A stretch of 46,993 bases of DNA from Methylophaga pinxianii. GTDB taxonomy: Bacteria; Pseudomonadota; Gammaproteobacteria; Nitrosococcales; Methylophagaceae. Position numbers and translations under genes: made by a program. This document shows positions 36,411 through 44,143 of the stretch, one piece after another. A model generated the notes under the pieces. That model was not told the DNA's origin and did no database searches. It saw only the letters and a list, made by a program, of their open reading frames with translations. The stretch covers positions 1 to 46,993 of the forward strand of contig NZ_JAJAEO010000163.1 of assembly GCF_020447225.1 (NCBI RefSeq), given 5' to 3'. How positions within the stretch are numbered: position 1 is the first letter of the stretch; each line of letters begins with the position of its first letter.

Positions 36411-36536
36411 ACTAATCCATATCCGGCTGATTGATTAGTGAAGATGATGAGGATTATCGAAGTGTTTAAATCAGAGGCTAAAGAGATTAAAGTGATTACT
36501 TAATCCGACAGTGTAAATGAAGCTTTAAAGTTAAAT

Positions 36537-36550
36537 TTGAGTTGTTTCAA
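36537..36550 (+). promoter_or_regulatory. FNR/Anr-like binding site upstream of ccoN
   Basis: TTGAGTTGTTTCAA: both outer TTGA and TCAA tetrads of the FNR consensus TTGAT-N4-ATCAA are intact, and the flanks extend the symmetry to 18 bp. A -10-like TACGTAT at 36573-36579 puts the start near 36585, so the box is close to -41.5, the class II FNR position. The inference is oxygen-controlled expression of the oxidase subunit. Confidence 0.6.
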
Positions 36551-36654
36551 ATACCTCTTTTAGAATTACTTTTACGTATTTCTTTTCTATTAGAGGATCG
36601 TAAAGCAGAGCACAGAGCAAGACTTGTTCTAAAGTTTATACGAGGACATTTGCG

Positions 36655-38085
36655 ATGGTTGATTCTTCTAGAGGTTATAACTACGAGATCGTAAAATTTT
36701 TTACTGTCATGGCTTGCGTATACCTGGTGATTGGCACAGGTGTCGGGGTATTTATTGCTTCACAGCTGGCATGGCCCAATCTGAATTTTGATATACCTTA
36801 TATTACTTTCGGCCGACTGCGTTCGGTACATACCAATACCGTGCTCTATGGTTTCGCGGGGACGGTATTGGTGGCTACTGCTTTCTATGTTGTCCAACGA
36901 ACCTGTAGCGTCAGATTATGGAGTGATAAATTAGCCTGGTACACGTTTTGGGGCTGGAATATCTATATGCTGGGGATATTCATTACCCTGCCTTTAGGCT
37001 TAACACAAGGCAAGGAATATCATGAAGCCGAGTGGCCAATGGACATACTGCTGGCCACAGTTTGGTTAGCATTTTTACTGAACTTCACGATGACATTAGC
37101 CATCCGAAAAGTGAGCCATATATATGTTGCCAACTGGTTTTATCTGGCTTTACTTATCATGTTCACCTACTTACATGTGGTTAACAGTCTGTCCATACCG
37201 GTAGGTCTCTGGAAGTCCTATTCTATTTTTGCCGGCGTTCAGGACGCCATGATCCAATGGTGGTGGGGACATAATGCCGTAGGTTTTTTTCTGACTTCTG
37301 GCTTTTTGGGGATTATGTATTATTTTGTCCCTAAACAAGCTAACCGACCTATTTATTCTTATCGATTATCGGTCATTCACTTCTGGGCACTGGTCTTTGG
37401 CTATGTCTGGTTAGGTGCGCATCATCTTCAATATACGGCTTTGCCTGACTGGACCGGTTCTCTGGGAGCAGCAATATCACTGGCTATGATTATTCCATCA
37501 TGGGGTGGGGCTTTAAACGGTATGTTTACCCTGAGCGGTGCCTGGAATAAATTGCGAACAGATTACATTCTACGGTTTCTGATCGTAGCCTTAGCTTTTT
37601 ATGCCATGTCTACATTTGAAGGACCTGTCATGTCCTCCAAGACAGTAAATGCTTTATCCCATTACACTGATTGGACAATAGGTCATGTGCATTCCGGTGC
37701 TTTAGGCTGGGTTGCCATGATCTCAATTGGCGCTATTTATCATATGGTCGAACGCATGTGGAATACAGAGATGTTTTCGATAAAGTTAGTTAATGTGCAT
37801 TTCTGGGTTGCGACGATTGGTACGGCGATTTATATCACTTCAATGTGGATTGCCGGAATTATGCAAGGGTTAATGTGGCGGGCTTACGATGACTATGGCA
37901 ATTTGTCTTATACCTTTGTCGAGTCTGTTGCTCAAATGCATCCTTATTATGTAATGCGTGCTGCGGGTGGTTTTATTTTCTTTTGTGGTGCACTCATTAT
38001 GCTGTTTAATGTGATAAGAACTATCCGTCTGGCAACGGCCGACACCCGGCACGTTTCATCCATCCCCAGTTCTCAGCAGACTTAA
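36655..38085 (+). CDS. ccoN: Orphan cbb3-type cytochrome c oxidase subunit I (CcoN)
   Basis: 476 aa with about twelve membrane helices. Low-spin haem ligand His in [10 protein letters not shown]; CuB ligands GHNAVGFF and GAHHLQYT; the cross-linking Tyr in [11 protein letters not shown], 44 residues after the first CuB His, as in CcoN; and the haem ligands of [12 protein letters not shown]. The catalytic core is intact. No ccoO, ccoP or ccoQ follows. The downstream region holds convergent genes. Orphan CcoN isoforms in pseudomonads pair with subunits encoded elsewhere. Expression is probably FNR-controlled (36537). Confidence 0.93.
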   Translation: MVDSSRGYNYEIVKFFTVMACVYLVIGTGVGVFIASQLAWPNLNFDIPYITFGRLRSVHTNTVLYGFAGTVLVATAFYVVQRTCSVRLWSDKLAWYTFWGWNIYMLGIFITLPLGLTQGKEYHEAEWPMDILLATVWLAFLLNFTMTLAIRKVSHIYVANWFYLALLIMFTYLHVVNSLSIPVGLWKSYSIFAGVQDAMIQWWWGHNAVGFFLTSGFLGIMYYFVPKQANRPIYSYRLSVIHFWALVFGYVWLGAHHLQYTALPDWTGSLGAAISLAMIIPSWGGALNGMFTLSGAWNKLRTDYILRFLIVALAFYAMSTFEGPVMSSKTVNALSHYTDWTIGHVHSGALGWVAMISIGAIYHMVERMWNTEMFSIKLVNVHFWVATIGTAIYITSMWIAGIMQGLMWRAYDDYGNLSYTFVESVAQMHPYYVMRAAGGFIFFCGALIMLFNVIRTIRLATADTRHVSSIPSSQQT

Positions 38086-38149
38086 GGTGAACAGTCTTTA
38101 GCTGACTTAATAAGGACAAGGGATAAAAGGTGAATTTAAGACCCGTAAT

Positions 38150-38614
38150 TCACATGGGTTTTGCCACCATTAAATAAAAAATGATGATTAAGGCTATAAA
38201 AGCCGGGATACCGAGAGTGATCCAGATCTTTAAATATCGCCAATACTGAGCGGGTAACGTATGATCTTTTTCAGCAGCATTTTGTGCCAGAGATTTCATT
38301 TTTATCTGTAACCAGACGACTGGCAACCAACAGGCTCCAGCGAGAATGTACAAAATATAAGTACAGACCAGCCATAAACTGTCGAGAGGGTAACCAAGAA
38401 GATAAACAAGATAAAAACCGGTCAACGGTTGCAAAACAATCGTAGGCGTGGTGAATAGCCAGTCAGCTATGACCACATGCCTGACCACGCTGGCGGTAGC
38501 TCTGGCATCACGCGTTAAGCTCGTTACCAACATATAAAAAGCGGATCCTATTCCGGTACCGAACAGAATGGTGGAAGAGAGGATGTGTAACCATTTAACG
38601 ATGTGATATTCCAT
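38150..38614 (-). CDS. DUF2269 family integral membrane protein
   Basis: 154 aa with four hydrophobic helices (about 10-28, 50-72, 80-102, 132-152). The start MEYHIVKWLHILSSTILFGTGIGSAFYM, with a conserved His near the top of helix 1, matches DUF2269. A Shine-Dalgarno GGAGGACAGGA lies inside the end of the preceding gene, which overlaps this one by 20 bases. The family is often found beside cytochrome-containing or redox genes. Function unknown. Confidence 0.85.
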   Translation of the reverse strand: MEYHIVKWLHILSSTILFGTGIGSAFYMLVTSLTRDARATASVVRHVVIADWLFTTPTIVLQPLTGFYLVYLLGYPLDSLWLVCTYILYILAGACWLPVVWLQIKMKSLAQNAAEKDHTLPAQYWRYLKIWITLGIPAFIALIIIFYLMVAKPM

Positions 38615-39887
38615 TCCTGTCCTCCAACATCAAAATCAGAAAGATTGCGGCCATCATGGGAATGTTCTTGGTCAGTGGTCCATAGGGATGTATCCAGAAC
38701 TCCGGCATTTTCCAGCTGATGACCAGCGTATAAAAAGCGATCAGGCAGAGTTGTATGACCCAAACCCAGCTTCGCTTCGGCAATAAAAATATAGCTATTC
38801 CCAAGGCGATATCCAGCAGTGCTGAGCCATACAAGAAAAGAGGACCTAGTGAAGCTGGAATACCCACACTACTCAGTAATTTATAACTTTCCTCGGTTGG
38901 ATAAATACCCAGCGAGATAAATCCTGTAAAAATCCATACAAAAGCGATACTGAATTTTACTAAGGGTAATAACCAGTTCAGTATGACAGTGGGCTTCAGG
39001 AGTTTGGCTTGTTCGGGACTGATAAAGTCTTCAACCGGTTTTGCATCTGCAGTTAAATAATGATGCATGATGTCATGTTCAGCGGTATTACCACGTTCGA
39101 GCATCTGAATACTTTCCTGACTCAGCTGATTATTTGGTAAACGTTCCATAAGACGCACAATGGGCTTGAGCAAGCTGGCCGGGAAAGTAAAAATGCTGAT
39201 TTTGCCGAGACCTAACTGTTTACGTAACAAACCAAGATATTCTGCCAGTAATAAAGGCGTAGGCCCCACCACTGGGATGGTTGTTAACGGTTGAGACGGG
39301 GCAGTAATCAAATCAATGGTCAACCGGGCTAAATCACTTATATGCACGGGTTGAATCGGATATCGTCCGCCATTGGGTAGGCAGAGAACTGGCATACTTG
39401 CCAATGTCAGGAACAGTCTGGTACTTGCGCCTTCTAAACCAAAAACCAGTGACGGCTGTATGATAAACGCCTCAATATCTATCGCTCGTAAGTAATCATC
39501 AGCGGCTTTTTTGCTACGATGAAAATGACTTTGTGCATGATCATCAGCTCCCAACGCAGAGATTTGTATGACTCTTTGCACATTGGTTTGTCTGCTGGCT
39601 TCGAATAAAGCTTGCGGTGAAAGGGTATGAATTGTTTGATAAGACTGTGATCCCCGTTGCTGAAAAATGCCAACTGCATTAATAACCACGTCAATATTAT
39701 CCAAACGTGCTATCCAGTTTTCAGGCGCTACATCCTCAGTAAAATCCATCAGAATATATTGCACTCTGGCATCAGGTTTTTGGGGTATCACTCGTACACC
39801 ACAATAAACCTGATATCCGGCTTCCAGTGCTTGTTCGACAATATGTCGACCAATAAAACCATTGGCACCAGTGATTAGTATATTCAT
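38595..39887 (-). CDS. SDR/NmrA-type NAD(P)-binding domain fused to a DoxX-like membrane domain
   Basis: 430 aa. The N-terminal Rossmann domain (about 1-270) opens MNILITGANGFIGRHIVEQAL and continues VIQISALGADDHAQSHFHRSKKAADDYLRA, an atypical (extended) SDR without a clear Tyr-xxx-Lys pair. The C-terminal part (about 300-425) has four hydrophobic helices including FVWIFTGFISLGIYP, a DoxX-like domain. The fusion suggests a membrane-tethered redox protein. It is followed by DUF2269 with a 20-base overlap, so the two are co-translated. The pair converges on ccoN. Confidence 0.85.
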   Translation of the reverse strand: MNILITGANGFIGRHIVEQALEAGYQVYCGVRVIPQKPDARVQYILMDFTEDVAPENWIARLDNIDVVINAVGIFQQRGSQSYQTIHTLSPQALFEASRQTNVQRVIQISALGADDHAQSHFHRSKKAADDYLRAIDIEAFIIQPSLVFGLEGASTRLFLTLASMPVLCLPNGGRYPIQPVHISDLARLTIDLITAPSQPLTTIPVVGPTPLLLAEYLGLLRKQLGLGKISIFTFPASLLKPIVRLMERLPNNQLSQESIQMLERGNTAEHDIMHHYLTADAKPVEDFISPEQAKLLKPTVILNWLLPLVKFSIAFVWIFTGFISLGIYPTEESYKLLSSVGIPASLGPLFLYGSALLDIALGIAIFLLPKRSWVWVIQLCLIAFYTLVISWKMPEFWIHPYGPLTKNIPMMAAIFLILMLEDRNGISHR

Positions 39888-40579
39888 AGGTTAATACTTT
39901 TTAACTCATCAGCCTGAACAATACATCTAAAGGCAAAGTAATAGGAAAAATAATGAACCTTCATTTCGTTAAAGATGTTTTTGCTATCGGGTAGTTACAA
40001 TAGTATTACCTCAAGGCTTGCTTTAGCTATTTCAGTAAAAAAGAAACCGGCTTTGCTTTTTCTGCTACAAACTCTATTAGTCATTGGCTTTGGAAAGATA
40101 AGGCTTACCTAAAACGCTGGTTCATTGTTAAACATACGGTTCTAGGCTGATTAATACATCATGCATCTTCAACTTTGTGGGCTTTTTTTACGAAAAATGG
40201 CGTGCTCGTCATAAACAGACTCAAACAAAAATCCTTCGGAACGCACTTTCTAAAAAATCCATGAGCGGAACCAACAGCGCGCCATATTTAACCTAATGTT
40301 TATATGAGTATTGTCTGGATAAAGCAGCGGCGATTAGTATTTTTTACCTATTGACAGAAAGTTTTTCTTGATAGGGACACCGAGTTACACTGAAAGTGTT
40401 TGGTTAACGAGCAAGGCCTGTTGTCAGGTCGACAGGGCTATGGGAAAAGCCGGGTTAGAAACGTGATTTAAGTCTCAAATCAACGTTATTACAATTTTTC
40501 AGTCATCGTTTTTTTATATAATTCAGCGGTTTGTCAAAAGTCTTGGCCAGGAGTGTGAACGAAAAATGTATCGGACTAT
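39888..40579. other. Long intergenic region, no gene recognised
   Basis: About 690 bp between the divergent SDR-DoxX gene and the SprT-like gene. I find only very short frames. Two adjacent hairpins are visible (40418-40438 and about 40437-40453), and a weak TTGACA at 40351-40356 with an imperfect -10 might be a promoter. Its length and lack of coding content suggest decayed or regulatory DNA. Confidence 0.5.
40418..40438 (+). other. Stable hairpin in the leader of the SprT-like gene
   Basis: CCTGTTG and CGACAGG pair around a 6-nt loop (one wobble), and a smaller GGCT/AGCC hairpin follows. It could be part of a structured 5' leader. No known riboswitch core was recognised. Confidence 0.3.
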
Positions 40580-41374
40580 TTGCCGTTGAATTCTGTACCC
40601 AACCTTCAACAATTGTTCACGGAATATAATCAGACTTATTTCGCAGAACAAATCATACCATCGCTAGATTTTATCCTACGTTTTTCCAATACCGAGAAAT
40701 TTGCCGGCTGGTTTACTTATTGTCCTGAGACACATGAGGATTGGACCATCACAGTGGCTCGCCGGTTAAAAGATCATCCCAGAGCATTACGCAGCACACT
40801 GGTTCATGAAATGATCCATATGCTGGCTCATCAACGGTTTCGCGAAACTGCAGATGAATATTATCTGGATCTCCTTCCACAAGCTGATCAGCCTTTTATC
40901 AATAAAGGCCATGGAGCCTTTTTTTTCAGCGAAATGAACCGGCTTAACCGGCTTTTCCCCGAGCTGGGTCTGACCATTATCTCCTGCTTTGGCGATGCAC
41001 TTTACGAGGTCGAAAAAATACCACCAGCACGTTTATTAGTTGTCTCTATAAACAAAGCTTTAGGCAAAGGCATGATTTATCGACTTCATGAAAATGCACC
41101 AATTGATTGGGAGACTCTTCAATCAACTGCTCATTTACTTCATGACAGCCGCGATATCTCTGTTATTCAAGTAGCAGGGCCATTAGCCGAAGGCTTCCCC
41201 TATTTACGCAAAGACAATTTGCCTCGGGCTAATATGAAAAGGCTGAGTTTGCGTAATTTTGTTCCGACGTTAAATAAGCTTCGAGCTGATAGCAATACCG
41301 TTTATCAATTGAAACCAGCTCAAACCAAACCCTATTATTCTCAAAGTCCGTTTTCTCAGGCGCGGGCCGGTTAG
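40580..41374 (+). CDS. SprT-like zinc metalloprotein, start uncertain
   Basis: 264 aa when read from the TTG at 40580. HEMIHMLAH (HExxH) near residue 75 with a downstream GHGAFFFSEMNRLN that supplies a third ligand are the SprT-like features. The C-terminal 120 residues are poorly recognised. No in-frame ATG exists upstream. The ATG at 40566, placed after AGGAG, is in another frame and hits a stop after seven codons. One added base in the TTT run near 40579-40581 would join it to this frame. Either a TTG start, a frameshift or a sequencing error explains it. Confidence 0.7.
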   Translation: MPLNSVPNLQQLFTEYNQTYFAEQIIPSLDFILRFSNTEKFAGWFTYCPETHEDWTITVARRLKDHPRALRSTLVHEMIHMLAHQRFRETADEYYLDLLPQADQPFINKGHGAFFFSEMNRLNRLFPELGLTIISCFGDALYEVEKIPPARLLVVSINKALGKGMIYRLHENAPIDWETLQSTAHLLHDSRDISVIQVAGPLAEGFPYLRKDNLPRANMKRLSLRNFVPTLNKLRADSNTVYQLKPAQTKPYYSQSPFSQARAG

Positions 41375-41387
41375 TCCTGAGATTGCG

Positions 41388-41585
41388 CTAAACGTTATCT
41401 TGTGGAATATCAAGACTGCAATTACAGGAGAATATACGTTCCTGCTGCTCATAAGCATCCAGCTGTGCATGAATATGAAACTGATCTCTATCCACTGTTA
41501 ATGATGTTTCAGTAATGATTTCAATATCCCATTCTCCGCGCTTTAAACAACGCTGGGTATAGGTTTCACCTTGGCGGCAGTTATA
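41388..41585 (-). pseudogene. C-terminal remnant resembling a CocE/NonD-type (peptidase S15) hydrolase
   Basis: About 65 codons on the minus strand, closed by TAG at 41388 and open to a stop at 41586 with no Met. The residues GEWDIEIITETSLTVD, FHIHAQLDAYE and IFSCNCSLDIPQD look like the end of a CocE/NonD-type serine hydrolase (usual form: FxLxAxLdAyEg..rvf.r.w...IPRD). The catalytic domain is missing and the upstream sequence is not coding, so only a C-terminal scar remains. The assignment rests on motif memory, not a search. Confidence 0.5.
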
Positions 41586-41588
41586 TCA

Positions 41589-42011
41589 TTTTGTTTAAAG
41601 CTATATATCCTTCACGCGTATGCTTCGCAGAGGTTATCCCCCTAACAAACAACCACCCATGACAAAAGTTACATATGACTTTGTGGATAAACAGCGATAA
41701 CCATTACTAAATTTGCTAATCAAAGAAAGCAGCCGACATCTCTCTGATCCATAGCCCGGTGAGTTAGAGATGTAAGCAAAAGGCTGTACACCGGTTTCGT
41801 TCATTCACGTTCAGCATATTTTTCTGTAGAAGAGATTAAGCTGGATAGAAAAAGGCATTCAAATTGCATCATCCCTTCCAATAATCCGAAATAATGAAAT
41901 TAACATTCATATTGCTGCGTTTGAAGGTGTAACAAATTTGTGAAATGGGGATTGATATATAACTTCCAGCACCTGTTTGGAAAAAACCTACCAAGGCGTT
42001 AAGGAGATGTA
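41589..42011. other. Intergenic region before the GAF-GGDEF gene
   Basis: About 420 bp with no gene. It holds the fourth sigma-54-like promoter (41853) and AT-rich filler. Nothing else recognised. Confidence 0.5.
41853..41868 (+). promoter_or_regulatory. Sigma-54-like promoter for the GAF-GGDEF gene
   Basis: AGGCATTCAAATTGCA: GGCA and TTGCA in the same 12-bp register as the other three sites, with one change (A for T before GG). Predicted start near 41879, giving a leader of about 133 bases. Confidence 0.5.
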
Positions 42012-43094
42012 ATGGAAATTCCGTCAAAGCCAGAAAATGAACAGGAAAGGCTTAATGCATTAAGAAACAGTAAGTTATTAGATACCGACAAAGAGGCTGT
42101 ATTTGATAATTTAACATCTCTGGTTAAGCAAGTATTTGATGTGCCGGTAGCTGCAATATCACTGGTAGATGAAGCGAGGCAGTGGTTTAAATCTATTCAG
42201 GGAATAGAGATTCATCAAACCAGCCGAGAAATCTCATTTTGTGCCCATGTAGTCTCTTTGGGCGAACCATTGGTCATTTTAAATGCTCAGCAAGATAAAC
42301 GTTTTTACGACAATCCTTTGGTTATAAATGATCCCTATATTATGTTCTATGTTGGTGTACCAATACGTTATGCGTATAGAAAAAAAACCTACCATATCGG
42401 CACCCTCTGTATCACTGATAAACAGGCCCGAAATTTCTCTGAAGAACAGCTGAAAATGTTAAAGCGATTTGCTTTTCAATTAGAAGCCATCATTGAAATG
42501 CGTTTGCCTGCTCAGAAATTTGAACAACTTATTAAACAGATATCCGCGGATACCCTTCAGCTCAAAGACATCGAAAAAAACTTATATTATTTGCAAAACC
42601 TTTCCGAAACAGACCTTCTGACAAATCTTCCCAATAGTCGTTATTTGAGCCGGTTAATCAAAGAAACCTGGTACGAGGATCCTCGAAAGAAAAATATCTG
42701 CTTTATGATGCTTGAGGTAAATAATTTCCATACCATCAATGAGAAGAAAAAGCGTTATGTTGGAGAGAATGTTTTAAAAAAAGTTGCCAGCGGGTTGCAC
42801 AGTTTGTTGAGATTAAATGAAGATCACATCTGTAGATTAGGCGGTGATGAATTTGTCTTAGTGACCTATAACCAGAGTATTCCTGAAATAGAAACGATCA
42901 CCGATAAAATACTGGATTATTTTTTTGAAAAACAAAATGACCCCGTATTCAAAGGAATTAACATTTATATTGGTGCTTATTTAACTGCAGATAAATCAAA
43001 CAGTTTTGAACGTTTACTTAAAGAAGCTAATGATCAAATTTACAAAGCAAAAGAGTATGGAAAAAACAAATCTATAGGTACCCATGAGGGATAA
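42012..43094 (+). CDS. GAF-GGDEF protein, possibly altered diguanylate cyclase
   Basis: 360 aa with no membrane helix. A GAF domain (about 20-165; FCAHVVSLGEPLVILNA, YVGVPIRY, GTLCITD) is followed by a short linker helix and a GGDEF domain (about 200-355, starting DLLTNLPNSRYL). The GGDEF motif itself is intact (CRLGGDEFVLV), but the first metal-binding Asp is Glu (MLEVNNF) and GHxxGD reads RYVGEN. The RxxD inhibitory site is absent (LNED). It may be a weak enzyme or a sensor. AAGGAG is upstream of the ATG. Confidence 0.88.
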   Translation: MEIPSKPENEQERLNALRNSKLLDTDKEAVFDNLTSLVKQVFDVPVAAISLVDEARQWFKSIQGIEIHQTSREISFCAHVVSLGEPLVILNAQQDKRFYDNPLVINDPYIMFYVGVPIRYAYRKKTYHIGTLCITDKQARNFSEEQLKMLKRFAFQLEAIIEMRLPAQKFEQLIKQISADTLQLKDIEKNLYYLQNLSETDLLTNLPNSRYLSRLIKETWYEDPRKKNICFMMLEVNNFHTINEKKKRYVGENVLKKVASGLHSLLRLNEDHICRLGGDEFVLVTYNQSIPEIETITDKILDYFFEKQNDPVFKGINIYIGAYLTADKSNSFERLLKEANDQIYKAKEYGKNKSIGTHEG

Positions 43095-43101
43095 ACCTTA
43101 A

Positions 43102-43827
43102 TTAGCTAACCGTTTTATAAGTATTCAGGTAGAGATGATCCTGAGGAGTTACTCCTAAGTTAACGATATTTTCGGCCACTGATTTTGCTATTAAAAATTG
43201 TTGAGGTGATATCTCTTGTTGATTCGCGGTAAAAATATTTTTATTGGTGGGGCCTGGAAAAAGTGAGTAAACATCACATATTGATATATTCGGAAAATCC
43301 TCTATCTCTTTTCTCAAGGATAAAGAAAATCCTTCTAATGCCGACTTTATACTGTTGTGGATAATCGATTCACTAATTGGTAAGGCAATACTGCCTGAAA
43401 CATGATTAATAAGAATTCCTTTTTGTTGGCGTTTAAAATATGGCAATACCTGATGAGCAGCATAAATATAAGCGAGAAAATTAGCTCTTATGAATTCGTC
43501 ATGCACTTCAATTGGCAGCTCTAAAAAATTTCCCGGATCGCCAGCCTCGGCAATGTTTACCCAACAATCTATCCTGCCCTGACCGATCCGGGCTGCTGAA
43601 GTAGCTAATATTTTTACAGAGCTGATATCTGTGGCATTCGTCATAATAGCCTCTGCCTGACCACCGAGTTGTTGGCAGTTTTCAACGAGTTCATCAAGCA
43701 GTGCTACCTTATAGGAAGCAAGCACTACATGAGCTCCTCGCTGGCTAAATGCCAATGCCGTGGCTTTGCCGAGTCTGCTGCTTGCTCCAGTGATAACCAC
43801 CAGTTTTTTATCCAAATCTTTTGTCAT
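43102..43827 (-). CDS. Short-chain dehydrogenase/reductase family protein, catalytic Tyr absent
   Basis: 241 aa. The NAD(P) motif VVITGASSRLGKATALAF is present (usual TGxxxGIG, here with Arg for Gly). The active-site Ser144 region (HVSGSIALP) and Lys161 remain, but the catalytic Tyr is His157 (IIHNSIKSAL), and the NNAG motif reads NIAEAG. It could be inactive or a new activity. AGAAG precedes the ATG. It is convergent with the GAF-GGDEF gene. Confidence 0.88.
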   Translation of the reverse strand: MTKDLDKKLVVITGASSRLGKATALAFSQRGAHVVLASYKVALLDELVENCQQLGGQAEAIMTNATDISSVKILATSAARIGQGRIDCWVNIAEAGDPGNFLELPIEVHDEFIRANFLAYIYAAHQVLPYFKRQQKGILINHVSGSIALPISESIIHNSIKSALEGFSLSLRKEIEDFPNISICDVYSLFPGPTNKNIFTANQQEISPQQFLIAKSVAENIVNLGVTPQDHLYLNTYKTVS

Positions 43828-44143
43828 AGTCTTCTCATAATATGCACGTCAGAATAGCTGCAAGGCAATTTACGTACCTATTATGAAAGTTCACCACGAA
43901 CGTTAGAGGTCGTGTTTTTATTACTCGTGTTGTTTTTAAAATAAGAGTACCAGTGAACCGCGATACTTTTGCCAAGTAATTATTTCAATGGCTGAGTAAT
44001 ATTTATATTTCGAATATGAAATTTGTTAATGGTTATGAAAGGGTATTAACAGGTTTCCATTGAGCTACCGTCAAGAAAACTGATTTGGCATTACCTTTGC
44101 TCCTTCCCTCTGACATTCAGTTCTTTCACCGAAGGAGAAGAAG
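43828..44143. other. Divergent regulatory region upstream of the ferritin-like pair
   Basis: About 316 bp with no gene. It contains GTTCACCACGAAC (43889-43901), the second GTTC-N5-GAAC inverted repeat, and the sigma-54 promoter at 44086. The rest is AT-rich. Confidence 0.5.
44086..44101 (+). promoter_or_regulatory. Sigma-54 (RpoN) promoter for the ferritin-like pair
   Basis: TGGCATTACCTTTGCT: TGGCA and TTGCT in the exact -24/-12 register. Predicted start near 44112, about 32 bp before the ATG at 44144 (strong GAAGGAG ribosome-binding site). Confidence 0.75.

Noticed and set aside
39954-39995. 13-codon frame MNLHFVKDVFAIG in the long gap
   Set aside because: Too short and without a convincing ribosome-binding site or neighbour to support translation.
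40418-40470. A cyclic di-GMP or other known riboswitch in the SprT leader
   Set aside because: The hairpins lack the conserved junction bases of the classes I could recall. Left as an unexplained structure.
41270-41470. 66-codon minus-strand frame overlapping the SprT gene end
   Set aside because: It lies in a different frame from the hydrolase remnant, has no family pattern and mostly shadows the SprT-like gene.
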